A stretch of DNA of 64,000 nt. Origin: Paludibacter sp. (GTDB lineage: Bacteria > Bacteroidota > Bacteroidia > Bacteroidales > Paludibacteraceae). The notes beneath the pieces are model-generated. The model was not told the origin of the DNA, did not search any database, and was given only the letters and a program-made list of their open reading frames with translations. The translations under genes were made by a program, and so were the position numbers. Below, piece by piece: positions 44,185-52,719 of this stretch (position 1 is its first letter; each line of letters starts with the position of its first letter). The stretch lies in the NCBI RefSeq assembly GCF_009712605.1, contig NZ_WASO01000009.1, forward strand, positions 304,349-368,348. Reading direction: 5' to 3'.

Positions 44185-47100
44185 TTAAAATTTAAGATTT
44201 ACACCAACCAAATAAGTCCGTGGGCTTGGATAATAACCGATATCAATACCTGATGCCCAACTATCAGCTCCGCCAGATGATCCGACTTCTGGATCCATTC
44301 CGGAATAACCTGTTATTGTAAACAAGTTTTGTGCTGTGAAATACAAGCGAGCCTGTTGCAATGGCATCTTGGGGAATAACTTTTTGAAGTCATATCCCAA
44401 TGTAATATTTTGACATTTCAAATAATCTGCATTTTCCATGTAAATATCTGAAAGGTACATGTAATTAGCATTCGTATTTGAGGTTAAACGAGGCCATTTA
44501 TTCGAGGTACCTTCACCATGCCAGCGTTGATATACCTCGGTTGTGTAATTATCAGATCTTGATGTTTGACGATAATTTTTGGCAATCTGCATACCAAAAG
44601 CACCATGAGCGGCAACTGTAAAATCAAATCCTTTATACCCCAGATTAAAGCTTAAACCCATATTGAAATGAGGATTTGGATCTCCGATTTTTGTTCTGTC
44701 GGCATCAGTAATCTGGCCGTCATGATTCAGATCAACAAATTTCAAATCGCCCGGCTGTACATTCGATTGTAGAATTCCGTTTCCGGCAGCTTTCCAAGCA
44801 TCTATATCTGCCTGATTCTGGAATACGCCAGCGGTCTTATATCCATAAAAATACCCTATAGGATAACCCACCTGAGCACGGTAAATATATGTTGTTCCCT
44901 GAGCTAAAACATTAGTAGATCCATTAATGATACCTTCTGAATTAGCAATCCGGGTAACTTTATTTTTATTATAAGCTCCATTCACATTTATGCCATAAGT
45001 AAAATCTTTACCTACATGATCGTTCCATGAAATAACTGCTTCTACCCCTTTATTGGTAATATCACCACCATTTACATATGGTGCTACATTAACGCCAAAG
45101 TAGGGATGAATGGGTGCTTGAACAAGCCAACCTTTTGTGGTCTTATCATAGTAGTCAAAATTCACACCTAATCTGGAATTCAGGAAGCGGGCATCAAAAC
45201 CGAAGTCCAACTGTTCCGATTTTTCCCAGGTAACATCAGGATTCGCAAGGTTATAGGGAACAGCGCCGGTTGACTGGCTTTCCTTAGCATTACCAAACGA
45301 ATATTTAGCTGATTGATCAAAAGATATCAGCGCTATGTAGTTGAAGTTAGAAATATTACAGTTACCGTTCTGACCCCAGCTTGCGCGCAGTTTCAGGAAA
45401 TCCATCCAACTTTTAGTTGGCGACATAAATTTCTCATTTGACACTACCCATCCAGCAGAAACAGATGGGAAATAGCCCCAACGCTTGCCACTGGCAAAGT
45501 TTGAAGAAGCATCACTACGCAGAATCAATGTCAACATATATGTTTCATTCCAATCATAGTTGATACGTCCAAAAACAGAAGCTAATCCACCTTGTCCCCA
45601 TGGGCCCGTATTTGAATCAATTTTAGTTGTACCAGCAGCAATTCCCTGCGTATTTGCAAGATATGCATATTCAAACCCATCAAACAACAAATTTCCATTT
45701 GTTACTGATAAGCCTTCGCCCATACCCCATTTTTCAAGAGATTGTCCGGCTAAGACATCAACATGGTGGTTGTTGATTGCAAACTTATAATCAGCAGTAT
45801 TATCCAAAGTATAGCTCCAACCCAAATTTGCGCTTTGATTTACAGAAGATACAGTATTAACAGCGGTGGTTGACAAGTTGTAGACCGGAGTATATGAACG
45901 ATAACTGCTTGCACTCATTTTATATCCGAATTGAGATTTAAGCACTAAATTCTTGATCGGAGAAATTTGTAAATAAGCACTTGCATTCAGGTTATGGCTT
46001 TTCGATTTATTATATCCTCTTTGATATACCATTGAAGCAATGGGGTTTGCTGCCTGAGCATCGTATGAATTAAGTCCCATCGCTGTTTTATCAGCATTAT
46101 CAAAATAACCTCCTTTATCGTTAAAAATTGGCATAATCGGCATTGCTCTCAACATATTGGAAATATCGTTCCAATATTGATTACCTAACCCAATACCATT
46201 TTTCACAGAATAGTTATAATTCACATTTTCACCCAGTTTAATCACATCTCTATTTGCTGCTTTTAAGATCACATGATCTGAATTCAGGCGGATAGAGGTA
46301 CGTTCATAGCCTGAAGCTACAGGATCACCAAATATACCGTCCTGCTTTGTATAAGCGACACCTAATGAGAATTTAGAAATATCATTACCGCCCACAAGAT
46401 TAAATGCGTGATTCTGAGTAGGCGCATTTTTATTACGGATAGCTTCCAGCCAGTTTGTACCTTTCCATGTTCCATCCATTACAGAACTGTACTTTGAGCC
46501 TAAAATACCTTTCCAGTTACGTGCAGAAATTCCTTCGTTAAAATCTACCTCATTCTCAATTGCCATGTATTGTTGAGCATTAAGCAACGACGGCATTTTA
46601 TATACATTCTGAACGCCATAATATCCGTCATATGTTACCTGTACTTTACCGCTTTTCCCTTGCTTTGTGGTTACCAACACAACACCATTCGCAGCACGTG
46701 TACCATAAATTGCTGAAGATGCCGCATCTTTCAATACGTCAATTGATTCAATATCCGAAGGGTTCAGGCTATTAATATCACCACCGGCTACTCCATCAAT
46801 TACATATAATGGTGCGGAATTGCCAATCGTACCGATACCACGAATATTCACTTTAAATCCATCACCCGGCTGACCAGAGTTTTGTACGATATTTACACCC
46901 GGAGTCTGACTCTGCAAGGCTGTGAATGCATTGGTTGTACTAAGTTTTTGGAGGTTGTCACCGCTTACCTGAACCGTAGCACCGGTAACCAGTTTCTTTT
47001 TCTGAACACCATAACCAATGGCTACAACTTCATTCAGACTTACAGATTCGTCTTCAAGTGATATACTTACTGAAGAACGTCCCTGAAGTGCAACTTCCTG

Positions 47101-47451
47101 GGCCTTCATGCCAATGAATGACACTTTCAAAACAGCATTGGATGGAGCCTTAAGTGAAAATTTACCGTCCATATCGGTAACAGTACCGGTCTTCTGACCT
47201 TTGATCACAATAGTTGCTCCCGGTATAGGATTACCGGAGGCATCTGTAATTTTACCGATCACGGTCTTTTCTCCGTCAGTTGGAGCCATACTGGCTGCCG
47301 AAGCTGACGACAAGCCGGCTGCTAAAAGGTTTGAGGAACAAAACCCCAATGTTAACACGAGTGCCAGCATCAGAGTCCGCTTGCATTGTCTTGGAAGAGG
47401 TATATGTGTACATCTTCCCGCTTTCATGGTTTTTTTCATAAGTTTGTTCAT
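44185..47451 (-). CDS. SusC/RagA-family TonB-dependent transporter
   Basis: A 1088-residue outer-membrane transporter. After an N-terminal export signal (hydrophobic segment RTLMLALVLTLGFCSSNLLA, about 25-44) comes a carboxypeptidase-regulatory-like domain (VIGKITDASGNPIPGATIVI, about 63-82), the TonB-box/plug entry (SLNEVVAIGYGVQKKKLVTG), plug motifs NIRGIGTIGNSAPLYVIDG and SAIYGTRAANGVVLVTTKQG, and a 22-strand barrel ending YPSPRTYLVGVNLKF. It imports oligosaccharides with SusD using TonB energy. Mannan specificity is inferred from the downstream enzymes. The predicted promoter leaves a leader of about 380 bases. Confidence 0.97.
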   Translation of the reverse strand: MNKLMKKTMKAGRCTHIPLPRQCKRTLMLALVLTLGFCSSNLLAAGLSSASAASMAPTDGEKTVIGKITDASGNPIPGATIVIKGQKTGTVTDMDGKFSLKAPSNAVLKVSFIGMKAQEVALQGRSSVSISLEDESVSLNEVVAIGYGVQKKKLVTGATVQVSGDNLQKLSTTNAFTALQSQTPGVNIVQNSGQPGDGFKVNIRGIGTIGNSAPLYVIDGVAGGDINSLNPSDIESIDVLKDAASSAIYGTRAANGVVLVTTKQGKSGKVQVTYDGYYGVQNVYKMPSLLNAQQYMAIENEVDFNEGISARNWKGILGSKYSSVMDGTWKGTNWLEAIRNKNAPTQNHAFNLVGGNDISKFSLGVAYTKQDGIFGDPVASGYERTSIRLNSDHVILKAANRDVIKLGENVNYNYSVKNGIGLGNQYWNDISNMLRAMPIMPIFNDKGGYFDNADKTAMGLNSYDAQAANPIASMVYQRGYNKSKSHNLNASAYLQISPIKNLVLKSQFGYKMSASSYRSYTPVYNLSTTAVNTVSSVNQSANLGWSYTLDNTADYKFAINNHHVDVLAGQSLEKWGMGEGLSVTNGNLLFDGFEYAYLANTQGIAAGTTKIDSNTGPWGQGGLASVFGRINYDWNETYMLTLILRSDASSNFASGKRWGYFPSVSAGWVVSNEKFMSPTKSWMDFLKLRASWGQNGNCNISNFNYIALISFDQSAKYSFGNAKESQSTGAVPYNLANPDVTWEKSEQLDFGFDARFLNSRLGVNFDYYDKTTKGWLVQAPIHPYFGVNVAPYVNGGDITNKGVEAVISWNDHVGKDFTYGINVNGAYNKNKVTRIANSEGIINGSTNVLAQGTTYIYRAQVGYPIGYFYGYKTAGVFQNQADIDAWKAAGNGILQSNVQPGDLKFVDLNHDGQITDADRTKIGDPNPHFNMGLSFNLGYKGFDFTVAAHGAFGMQIAKNYRQTSRSDNYTTEVYQRWHGEGTSNKWPRLTSNTNANYMYLSDIYMENADYLKCQNITLGYDFKKLFPKMPLQQARLYFTAQNLFTITGYSGMDPEVGSSGGADSWASGIDIGYYPSPRTYLVGVNLKF

Positions 47452-47840
47452 GGTTTTAATGAATAGTCATCTAATAAAATCAGATTATTGGATTTGAAGT
47501 GTGTACTCAAAACCGAAAGTCCGTACTGAAACGTAAAAAGCAGCATTAGTTCGAATGGTTTTGCTTACATGTTCATGTCGGAAACCGACGGCGCACATCA
47601 GAAAAGGAAATTCTGATCAGTCAAATTGTAAAATTGGCCTCTGATTTATGACTAAAAGAGGCTGTTTCACGAATGATTGGAAATACTCGGAGTAATAAGA
47701 GGGACGTGTTAAGTCATGCGTATTTAGTTTTAGGTTGTACTTCAAAAATCAGAGTGTAGTATGCCGTTGAAATAACATTTCCTTTGAGGCAAATCATATT
47801 ACACTTTTCGTGCTGATTCTTTGAACCAGTATCACGGATA

Positions 47841-47903
47841 CAAAAATAGGCGAGTTGCCTCGCCTATCTCAAATACAATTTTATCAAAATATAATACTTT
47901 CTT
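47841..47903 (-). promoter_or_regulatory. Promoter and shared 35-bp element upstream of susC
   Basis: On the minus strand the element (47903 to 47869) reads AAGAAAGTATTA, two bases, TTTTGATAAAATTGTA, T, TTGA; its TTTG is a -33 box. Twenty bases later is TATTTTTG (47848 to 47841), an exact -7 TAnnTTTG match. It repeats the element at 34086-34148. Predicted transcription start about 47834. The remaining leader (47452-47834) holds no gene. Confidence 0.85.
47846..47867. repeat. Palindrome in the promoter spacer (susC)
   Basis: ATAGGCGAG, four bases, CTCGCCTAT: a perfect 9-bp inverted repeat lying between the -33 and -7 regions and including the first three bases of the -7 box. Confidence 0.75.
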
Positions 47904-47951
47904 TACCCAAATTAATTGTACTAGTTTTTCATATCCAATCATACTTTCTTA

Positions 47952-48836
47952 TCACACAATTGTCTTTTTCTTATTATAGTTCTCGCGAAATTCCTTCGGT
48001 GTGCATCCTTTTCTTTTGCGAAATATTCTATTAAAATTTGACAAATTATTAAACCCACAACTATAGCAAATCTCAGAAACAGACTGCGTTGAATCGACAA
48101 GCATTCGGATAGCATTTCCTATTCTGATATCAAGAAGATAATCTGTCACACTCTTGCCTGTCCTTAACCTAAAGAACCGACTGAAAGCCACTTCACTCAT
48201 TCCAACCATATCAGCCAGCTTTCCCAATCTAATCTCCTGTGTATAATTTTGCATCAGATAATCATGCACTTTCTGAACCCGTCTGCTGTCGGCTGGCAAT
48301 TTAACCCGTGCAAATGCACTGCTTGAAAGAGTACGAGCTCCGTTACTCAAGGACAATTCATAGAGCAGACTTAAAAAGTTCATCACAGCATAAAACCCTT
48401 GCTTTTCATGTGATAATGAATTAAGCAACGGTCGAACATGAAGAATTGTATCAAGAGGAAAATATAATCCTTTCTGAGCCTGCTCAAGCATGACTTTAAT
48501 ACTTTTAAACTGATGCTTATCTATGAAGTTTTTAAAAAACAATTCCGGAGAAAACTGAATCGTTATTTCTCTTATTTCCTTTGCATTACACTTATGATTT
48601 TCCCAGGTATGCTCCAGTTCACTTCCGGTTATAAGCACCAAATCAAAATTAGATATTACCTCTACAGAATCTCCTACAGTTCTGCGCGCACCTTCTGCAT
48701 GTTCTATATAATTCAGTTCATACTCCAAATGTCGGTGCAACGGGAAAGTAAATTCCGATTTATTTCTTTCCACAATATAAAAACAATCCTTTTCAGATAA
48801 AGGAGTAATTTCGTGTAAAATTTCCGGATTAATCAT
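47952..48836 (-). CDS. AraC-family transcriptional regulator
   Basis: A 294-residue regulator. The N-terminal part (about 10-150) is cupin-like (TFPLHRHLEYELNYIEHAEG, ISNFDLVLITGSELEHTWEN) and would bind a small ligand. The C-terminal part has two AraC helix-turn-helix units: LGKLADMVGMSEVAFSRFFR and VSEICYSCGFNNLSNFNRIF with RKRKGCTPKEFRENY. It ends about 50 bases upstream of the susC promoter element, on the same strand, which makes it the best local candidate for the activator of both PUL operons. No ECF sigma, SusR or hybrid two-component gene is present in the window. Confidence 0.93.
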   Translation of the reverse strand: MINPEILHEITPLSEKDCFYIVERNKSEFTFPLHRHLEYELNYIEHAEGARRTVGDSVEVISNFDLVLITGSELEHTWENHKCNAKEIREITIQFSPELFFKNFIDKHQFKSIKVMLEQAQKGLYFPLDTILHVRPLLNSLSHEKQGFYAVMNFLSLLYELSLSNGARTLSSSAFARVKLPADSRRVQKVHDYLMQNYTQEIRLGKLADMVGMSEVAFSRFFRLRTGKSVTDYLLDIRIGNAIRMLVDSTQSVSEICYSCGFNNLSNFNRIFRKRKGCTPKEFRENYNKKKTIV

Positions 48837-48865
48837 GATACTATTTTAGCATAGGTTTACTGCGT

Positions 48866-48873
48866 CAAATATA
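48866..48873 (-). promoter_or_regulatory. -7 promoter element of the AraC regulator gene
   Basis: On the minus strand TATATTTG, an exact TAnnTTTG match about 30 bases before the regulator ATG; a TATTG lies about 22 bases upstream as a possible -33. Confidence 0.5.
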
Positions 48874-48989
48874 GAGATTATTTTCTAAAAAAATACAATA
48901 TCTGAATATCACACACCCTAATCCCGATCGGGAAACACACGTACACTAAAATTGCGAGGCAATGTCGCCAGAAAGTGTATTAAAATGAG

Positions 48990-48997
48990 TAATTTTG
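48990..48997 (+). promoter_or_regulatory. -7 promoter element of surE
   Basis: TAATTTTG, an exact TAnnTTTG match about 50 bases before the surE ATG; no clear -33 box. Confidence 0.45.
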
Positions 48998-49047
48998 TAC
49001 CATATTATATAATACAACAGACAAAAGGCTTAAAAACAACGTCCAAT

Positions 49048-49806
49048 ATGAGACCCTGCATATTAATAACCAACGATGACGGCTTAACGGCAAAAGGAAT
49101 AAAAGAACTCAAGGATGCAATGTTACCGTTGGGAGATGTTATTGTTGTTGGACCCGACGGACCCCGCTCGGGAATGTCCAGCGCCATCACAGTTTCAATT
49201 CCGACACGTTTACACAAAGTTCATGAGGAAGAAGGTCTGAAGATATACCGCTGTTCCGGTACTCCCGTTGATTGCGTAAAACTTGCACTCAATATTTTAT
49301 TCAAAGACAAAAAACCCGATTTATTGGTAACCGGAATCAACCACGGCACTAATTCTTCAATAAGCGTAGTTTATTCAGGCACAATGGGAGCAACTATTGA
49401 AGGATGCATTAATAAAGTTCCTTCCATTGGTTATTCCTTATGTAATCATCATGCCGATGCTGAATTTTCGCACGTTATTCCTTTTGTAAAGAAAATTGCG
49501 GAAAAGGTTCTTGAAAAAGGACTGCCTTATGGAGTTTGTCTAAATGTCAACATGCCGGAAAACCCTCCTAAAGGGATCAAAATCTGTCGGCAAGCCAATG
49601 GATTATGGACGGAAGAATTTGTTCGCCACGAAGATCCGAACGGACATCCATACTTTTGGCTGACCGGCAATTTCACCAACAGTGAACCCGAAGCCTCCGA
49701 CACTGACGAATGGGCACTGACAAACGATTATATTGCAGTTGTTCCGACAAAAATTGACATGACGGCTTACGAGGTAATAGACGAATTAACCAGTTGGAAC
49801 CTTTAA
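49048..49806 (+). CDS. surE: 5'/3'-nucleotidase SurE
   Basis: A 252-residue SurE from the ATG at 49048 (MRPCILITNDDGLTAKGIKE); the longer frame to 48952 adds unrelated sequence. Motifs: ITNDDG (metal-binding Asp pair), VVGPDGPRSGMSSAIT, CSGTPVDCVKLALN and VTGINHGTNSSISVVYSGTM (Asn and Gly-rich loop). It hydrolyses nucleoside 5'- and 3'-monophosphates in the cytosol. Two small genes follow at spacings of 4 and 15 bases. Confidence 0.96.
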   Translation: MRPCILITNDDGLTAKGIKELKDAMLPLGDVIVVGPDGPRSGMSSAITVSIPTRLHKVHEEEGLKIYRCSGTPVDCVKLALNILFKDKKPDLLVTGINHGTNSSISVVYSGTMGATIEGCINKVPSIGYSLCNHHADAEFSHVIPFVKKIAEKVLEKGLPYGVCLNVNMPENPPKGIKICRQANGLWTEEFVRHEDPNGHPYFWLTGNFTNSEPEASDTDEWALTNDYIAVVPTKIDMTAYEVIDELTSWNL

Positions 49807-49810
49807 TAAC

Positions 49811-50104
49811 ATGAAGATCGTTGATAAATTCTGGATCGGACTCCTGGTCTCGATCATTTTACCTGTTATTTTTGGGTTAACATACTTTCATACTGCATAC
49901 AAAGGAGACCTGGAAATGTGGGATGCCCTCATCGCCACAGCAAAATCCGGATTACCTTTATTTGGGAAACTGGTACTTTTAAGCACCTTTCCAAACCTTG
50001 GGCTGTTCTTTCTGTTTTACAAAGCCGATTATTGGCATGCTTGCCGTGGAACCGTAGTTGCTACTGCAATCTTTTTTATTATTTCGTTTATATATCTCAC
50101 CTGA
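49811..50104 (+). CDS. Small membrane protein, uncharacterised
   Basis: A 97-residue protein with three hydrophobic segments (about 8-27, 50-70 and 78-96) and short polar loops (TAYKGDLEMWDALIATAKSG; YKADYWHACRG). It begins 4 bases after the surE stop, indicating translational coupling. I recognise no domain; small membrane proteins of this type follow surE in other Bacteroidales, so the linkage seems conserved, but no function is known. Confidence 0.75.
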   Translation: MKIVDKFWIGLLVSIILPVIFGLTYFHTAYKGDLEMWDALIATAKSGLPLFGKLVLLSTFPNLGLFFLFYKADYWHACRGTVVATAIFFIISFIYLT

Positions 50105-50119
50105 CTAAATTTCAACCTC

Positions 50120-50497
50120 ATGCAAACTTTCAAAAAACATTTTATCATCAAAGCCACACCTCAAGATGTATATGCAGCTTTGACCAACCCGGAAATCATT
50201 GCTTTATGGACAGGCGAAGATGCGATAATGAGCACTACTCCTGACTCAGAATTTGAATGGTGGGGCGGAGACATTTGTGGCAAAAATATTGAATTCGAAC
50301 AAGATAAAAAGATCGTACAGGAATGGTATTTCGGGGAGACTGAAACATCACTCGTGACTATCAAAACTCACACAGACAAAAAAGGCACCGACCTGGAAAT
50401 AAACCAGACAAACATTCCGGATGAAGCTTATGAGAACATTGTTGAAGGATGGGAAGATGCTATTGTAGAATCACTGAGAGATTTACTGGAAGAATAA
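50120..50497 (+). CDS. SRPBCC/AHSA1-like (START fold) domain protein
   Basis: A 125-residue protein with the START/Bet v1-like pattern of AHSA1 homologues: FKKHFIIKATPQDVYAALTN (strand and helix), IIALWTGEDAIMSTTPDSEF, EFWWGG-type segment EWWGGDICGKNIEFEQDKKI and a C-terminal helix VEGWEDAIVESLRDLLEE. Such proteins bind hydrophobic ligands or assist other proteins; the ligand is unknown. It starts 15 bases after the small membrane protein gene. Confidence 0.88.
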   Translation: MQTFKKHFIIKATPQDVYAALTNPEIIALWTGEDAIMSTTPDSEFEWWGGDICGKNIEFEQDKKIVQEWYFGETETSLVTIKTHTDKKGTDLEINQTNIPDEAYENIVEGWEDAIVESLRDLLEE

Positions 50498-50636
50498 AGC
50501 TCAATTCTTATATATCTTTTAACATCATCGCCATTTTTATTTTTAATTTTTATCCGAACTCAACGGAACAGTTTTCAGCATTTGTTCCTATCTTCGCACC
50601 GTAATTATCACACCACTAACCAAAAACATCTTTCCC

Positions 50637-51380
50637 GTGTCTGATAGTATTGTTATTATTCCGACTTACAACGAAAAAGAGAACATAGAAGCCATCATCC
50701 GCGCTGTTTTTTCGTTACCCAAACCCTTTCATATTCTTATCATTGACGATGGTTCGCCCGATGGCACTGCCGACATAGTAAAACGATTGCAGGGTGAATT
50801 TCAGGAATCGCTGCACATGGTTGAACGCAAAGGAAAATTGGGATTAGGAACTGCTTACATTGCAGGTTTTCGCTGGTCAATCGAACATAAATACGATTTT
50901 ATCTTTGAAATGGATGCGGATTTTTCGCACGACCCGAAAGACCTGCTCCGTTTGTATGAGGCCTGCACAACCGGCGGTGGCGATGTCGCAATCGGTTCCC
51001 GCTATGTCGGTCATGTCGTAAATGTTATCAACTGGCCCATCGGACGGGTTGTTATGTCCTATTTCGCATCTACTTATGTACGAATTGTTACCGGACTGAA
51101 AATATTCGACACGACAGCCGGATTCAAATGTTATCGCCGCGAAGTGCTTGAAACTATTGAGCTGGATAAAATCCGTTTCAAAGGATATGCCTTCCAGATT
51201 GAAATGAAATTCACAGCATTTAAATGTGGTTTCAATATCGTTGAAGTACCCATTGTATTCTCAAACAGAGTTTTGGGCGTATCAAAGATGAACGGCGGCA
51301 TTTTTGGGGAAGCATTTTTCGGTGTACTATCACTGAAGCTAAAAAGCTTTTTCAGAAAGTACCCGCAGAAAAAGAAGTAA
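50637..51380 (+). CDS. Polyprenol-phosphate mannosyltransferase-like GT2 enzyme
   Basis: A 247-residue family 2 glycosyltransferase with a GTG start at 50637 (read VSDSIVIIPTYNEKENIEAI). Features of DPM1-like enzymes: VIIPTYNEKENIEAII, ILIIDDGSPDGTADIV, FEMDADFSHDPKDLLRL (DxD metal site), GSRYV and TAGFKCYRREVLETI. It transfers a sugar, in this family usually mannose from GDP-mannose, to a polyprenyl phosphate. There is no C-terminal membrane domain. A terminator follows. Confidence 0.92.
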   Translation: MSDSIVIIPTYNEKENIEAIIRAVFSLPKPFHILIIDDGSPDGTADIVKRLQGEFQESLHMVERKGKLGLGTAYIAGFRWSIEHKYDFIFEMDADFSHDPKDLLRLYEACTTGGGDVAIGSRYVGHVVNVINWPIGRVVMSYFASTYVRIVTGLKIFDTTAGFKCYRREVLETIELDKIRFKGYAFQIEMKFTAFKCGFNIVEVPIVFSNRVLGVSKMNGGIFGEAFFGVLSLKLKSFFRKYPQKKK

Positions 51381-51400
51381 CACACCAGTGCATTAATATC

Positions 51401-51443
51401 GAAAGCCTCTGTTTATCATAAATGCCGATAAACAGAGGCTTTC
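51401..51443. terminator. Bidirectional hairpin between convergent genes
   Basis: Perfect 17-bp stem (51401-51417 with 51427-51443; GAAAGCCTCTGTTTATC) and a 9-base loop between the convergent GT2 and GT90-like genes; T-runs on either side are short. Confidence 0.85.
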
Positions 51444-51447
51444 TCAT

Positions 51448-52413
51448 TTATATCTTTTGGTTTGTCATTTCAAAATATTTCTTCAGCACCAATAATGAGA
51501 TGACATCCTCTTGCCGCTTGTTTTGAAACTGCCGGATATATTGGTGTGCATTTTCAATAATCCGAAGCGCCTCATCCTGATGCTCAATATAGTACTTCAT
51601 CCGTTCTTCCAAATCGGAATAATCGTCTTTGATTAAAACATAATGATAATCAGGAATCAGCGTTCCTTCCATAAACCAAGTCTCGTATTTTGGTTTTGGC
51701 ATAATTGCCAGCGAATTGGACGACATCACCCATTTGAGGTTACTGGCCACATCATTTCCTTCAAGACACAGAATAAACTTATAATCCAAATGTTCTCCGA
51801 TAGTCATCCGGTTTGCCAGAAACTGCAGATTCACATCCCGGTTTACCTGACCAATATTACACATGGGATGATTGAAATACATATCCAAAAAACGCAAACG
51901 ATGTTGCTGACGGGCTTTGGAGCGCCCCACCAGCATATCTTTCTTCTCTGCAAAGCTCTTCTGATCTTTCACAAAAAGGAAATGACGAATTTTATCCAGA
52001 TTCAGGACAACGGAATTTGCAACATCACCTTCAATCGGTCTGCTCTTGACGATAGATGGCTCTGAGGGCACCTCTGTAATATCTCCAAACAGAAATCGGG
52101 CTTTCAGTTTCGAAGAGTAATAACGCGTATATTCGAAAGAATCAAAAAAATAGGTTTTCTGCTTTTCCCCTAATTTAAATTGTGATAAGGAAGGCGCATC
52201 AACTAACAAATCAACTTTTTCTACCAGCCGGTTGTAATAGTTCACACGTTGTTTTATATACTCTTTATCAAAACCATTAAGGTCGTTCAATTTTCCATCT
52301 AGTTGATTTTGAAAAATATAGGACGGATAAAATCTCCGTAAATTATTTCTCAAATAATACCAGGGTTTATTGTTTTTATGCCTAAATGAAATTCTTTTTA
52401 TATCCTCGAACAT
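51448..52413 (-). CDS. GT90/CAP10-like glycosyltransferase
   Basis: A 321-residue protein that resembles the CAP10/LPS-modifying (GT90) family: YFNHPMCNIGQVNRDVN, LDYKFILCLEGNDVASNLKW, MSSNSLAIMPKPKYETWFME and HYVLIKDDYSDLEERMKYYI. The EGND segment is the family's sugar-nucleotide region. It is expected to act on envelope polysaccharides in the cytoplasm; the sugar and acceptor are unknown. It is the last gene of a minus-strand run of four. Confidence 0.85.
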   Translation of the reverse strand: MFEDIKRISFRHKNNKPWYYLRNNLRRFYPSYIFQNQLDGKLNDLNGFDKEYIKQRVNYYNRLVEKVDLLVDAPSLSQFKLGEKQKTYFFDSFEYTRYYSSKLKARFLFGDITEVPSEPSIVKSRPIEGDVANSVVLNLDKIRHFLFVKDQKSFAEKKDMLVGRSKARQQHRLRFLDMYFNHPMCNIGQVNRDVNLQFLANRMTIGEHLDYKFILCLEGNDVASNLKWVMSSNSLAIMPKPKYETWFMEGTLIPDYHYVLIKDDYSDLEERMKYYIEHQDEALRIIENAHQYIRQFQNKRQEDVISLLVLKKYFEMTNQKI

Positions 52414-52435
52414 ACGCTTTTTTATTTACCTCCTT

Positions 52436-52681
52436 TTATTGCAATGTTTTGCTAAATTCCTTAACCACTTTCATTGCTTGTTCATAATCCTTCGCTGCGA
52501 CGACCACTTTTATAGCTCCAACGCCTCCGGGTTCAGCCACCCATGGAGCCACCCTACCCAGAATTTCATCATTGAAATATGCTTCAATGTCATTATCGGC
52601 CAACAAACTGACTAACATACCGGCTTCCCAGGAAGTTCCCGCAAAAACCTCAACAGGATCTAAATCTGATTCTTGTGTCAT
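52436..52681 (-). CDS. DUF2007-domain protein (small signal-transducer-like)
   Basis: An 81-residue protein with the DUF2007 pattern: VEVFAGTSWEAGMLVSLLAD followed by NDIEAYFNDEILGRVAPWV and KVVVAAKDYEQAMKVVKEF. The family is named a putative signal-transducing protein but has no demonstrated activity. No signal peptide or membrane segment. It lies 22 bases before the GT90-like gene. Confidence 0.88.
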   Translation of the reverse strand: MTQESDLDPVEVFAGTSWEAGMLVSLLADNDIEAYFNDEILGRVAPWVAEPGGVGAIKVVVAAKDYEQAMKVVKEFSKTLQ

Positions 52682-52719
52682 AAGGCTTCATTATTAAAGG
52701 GTTGATATATTACGATACA

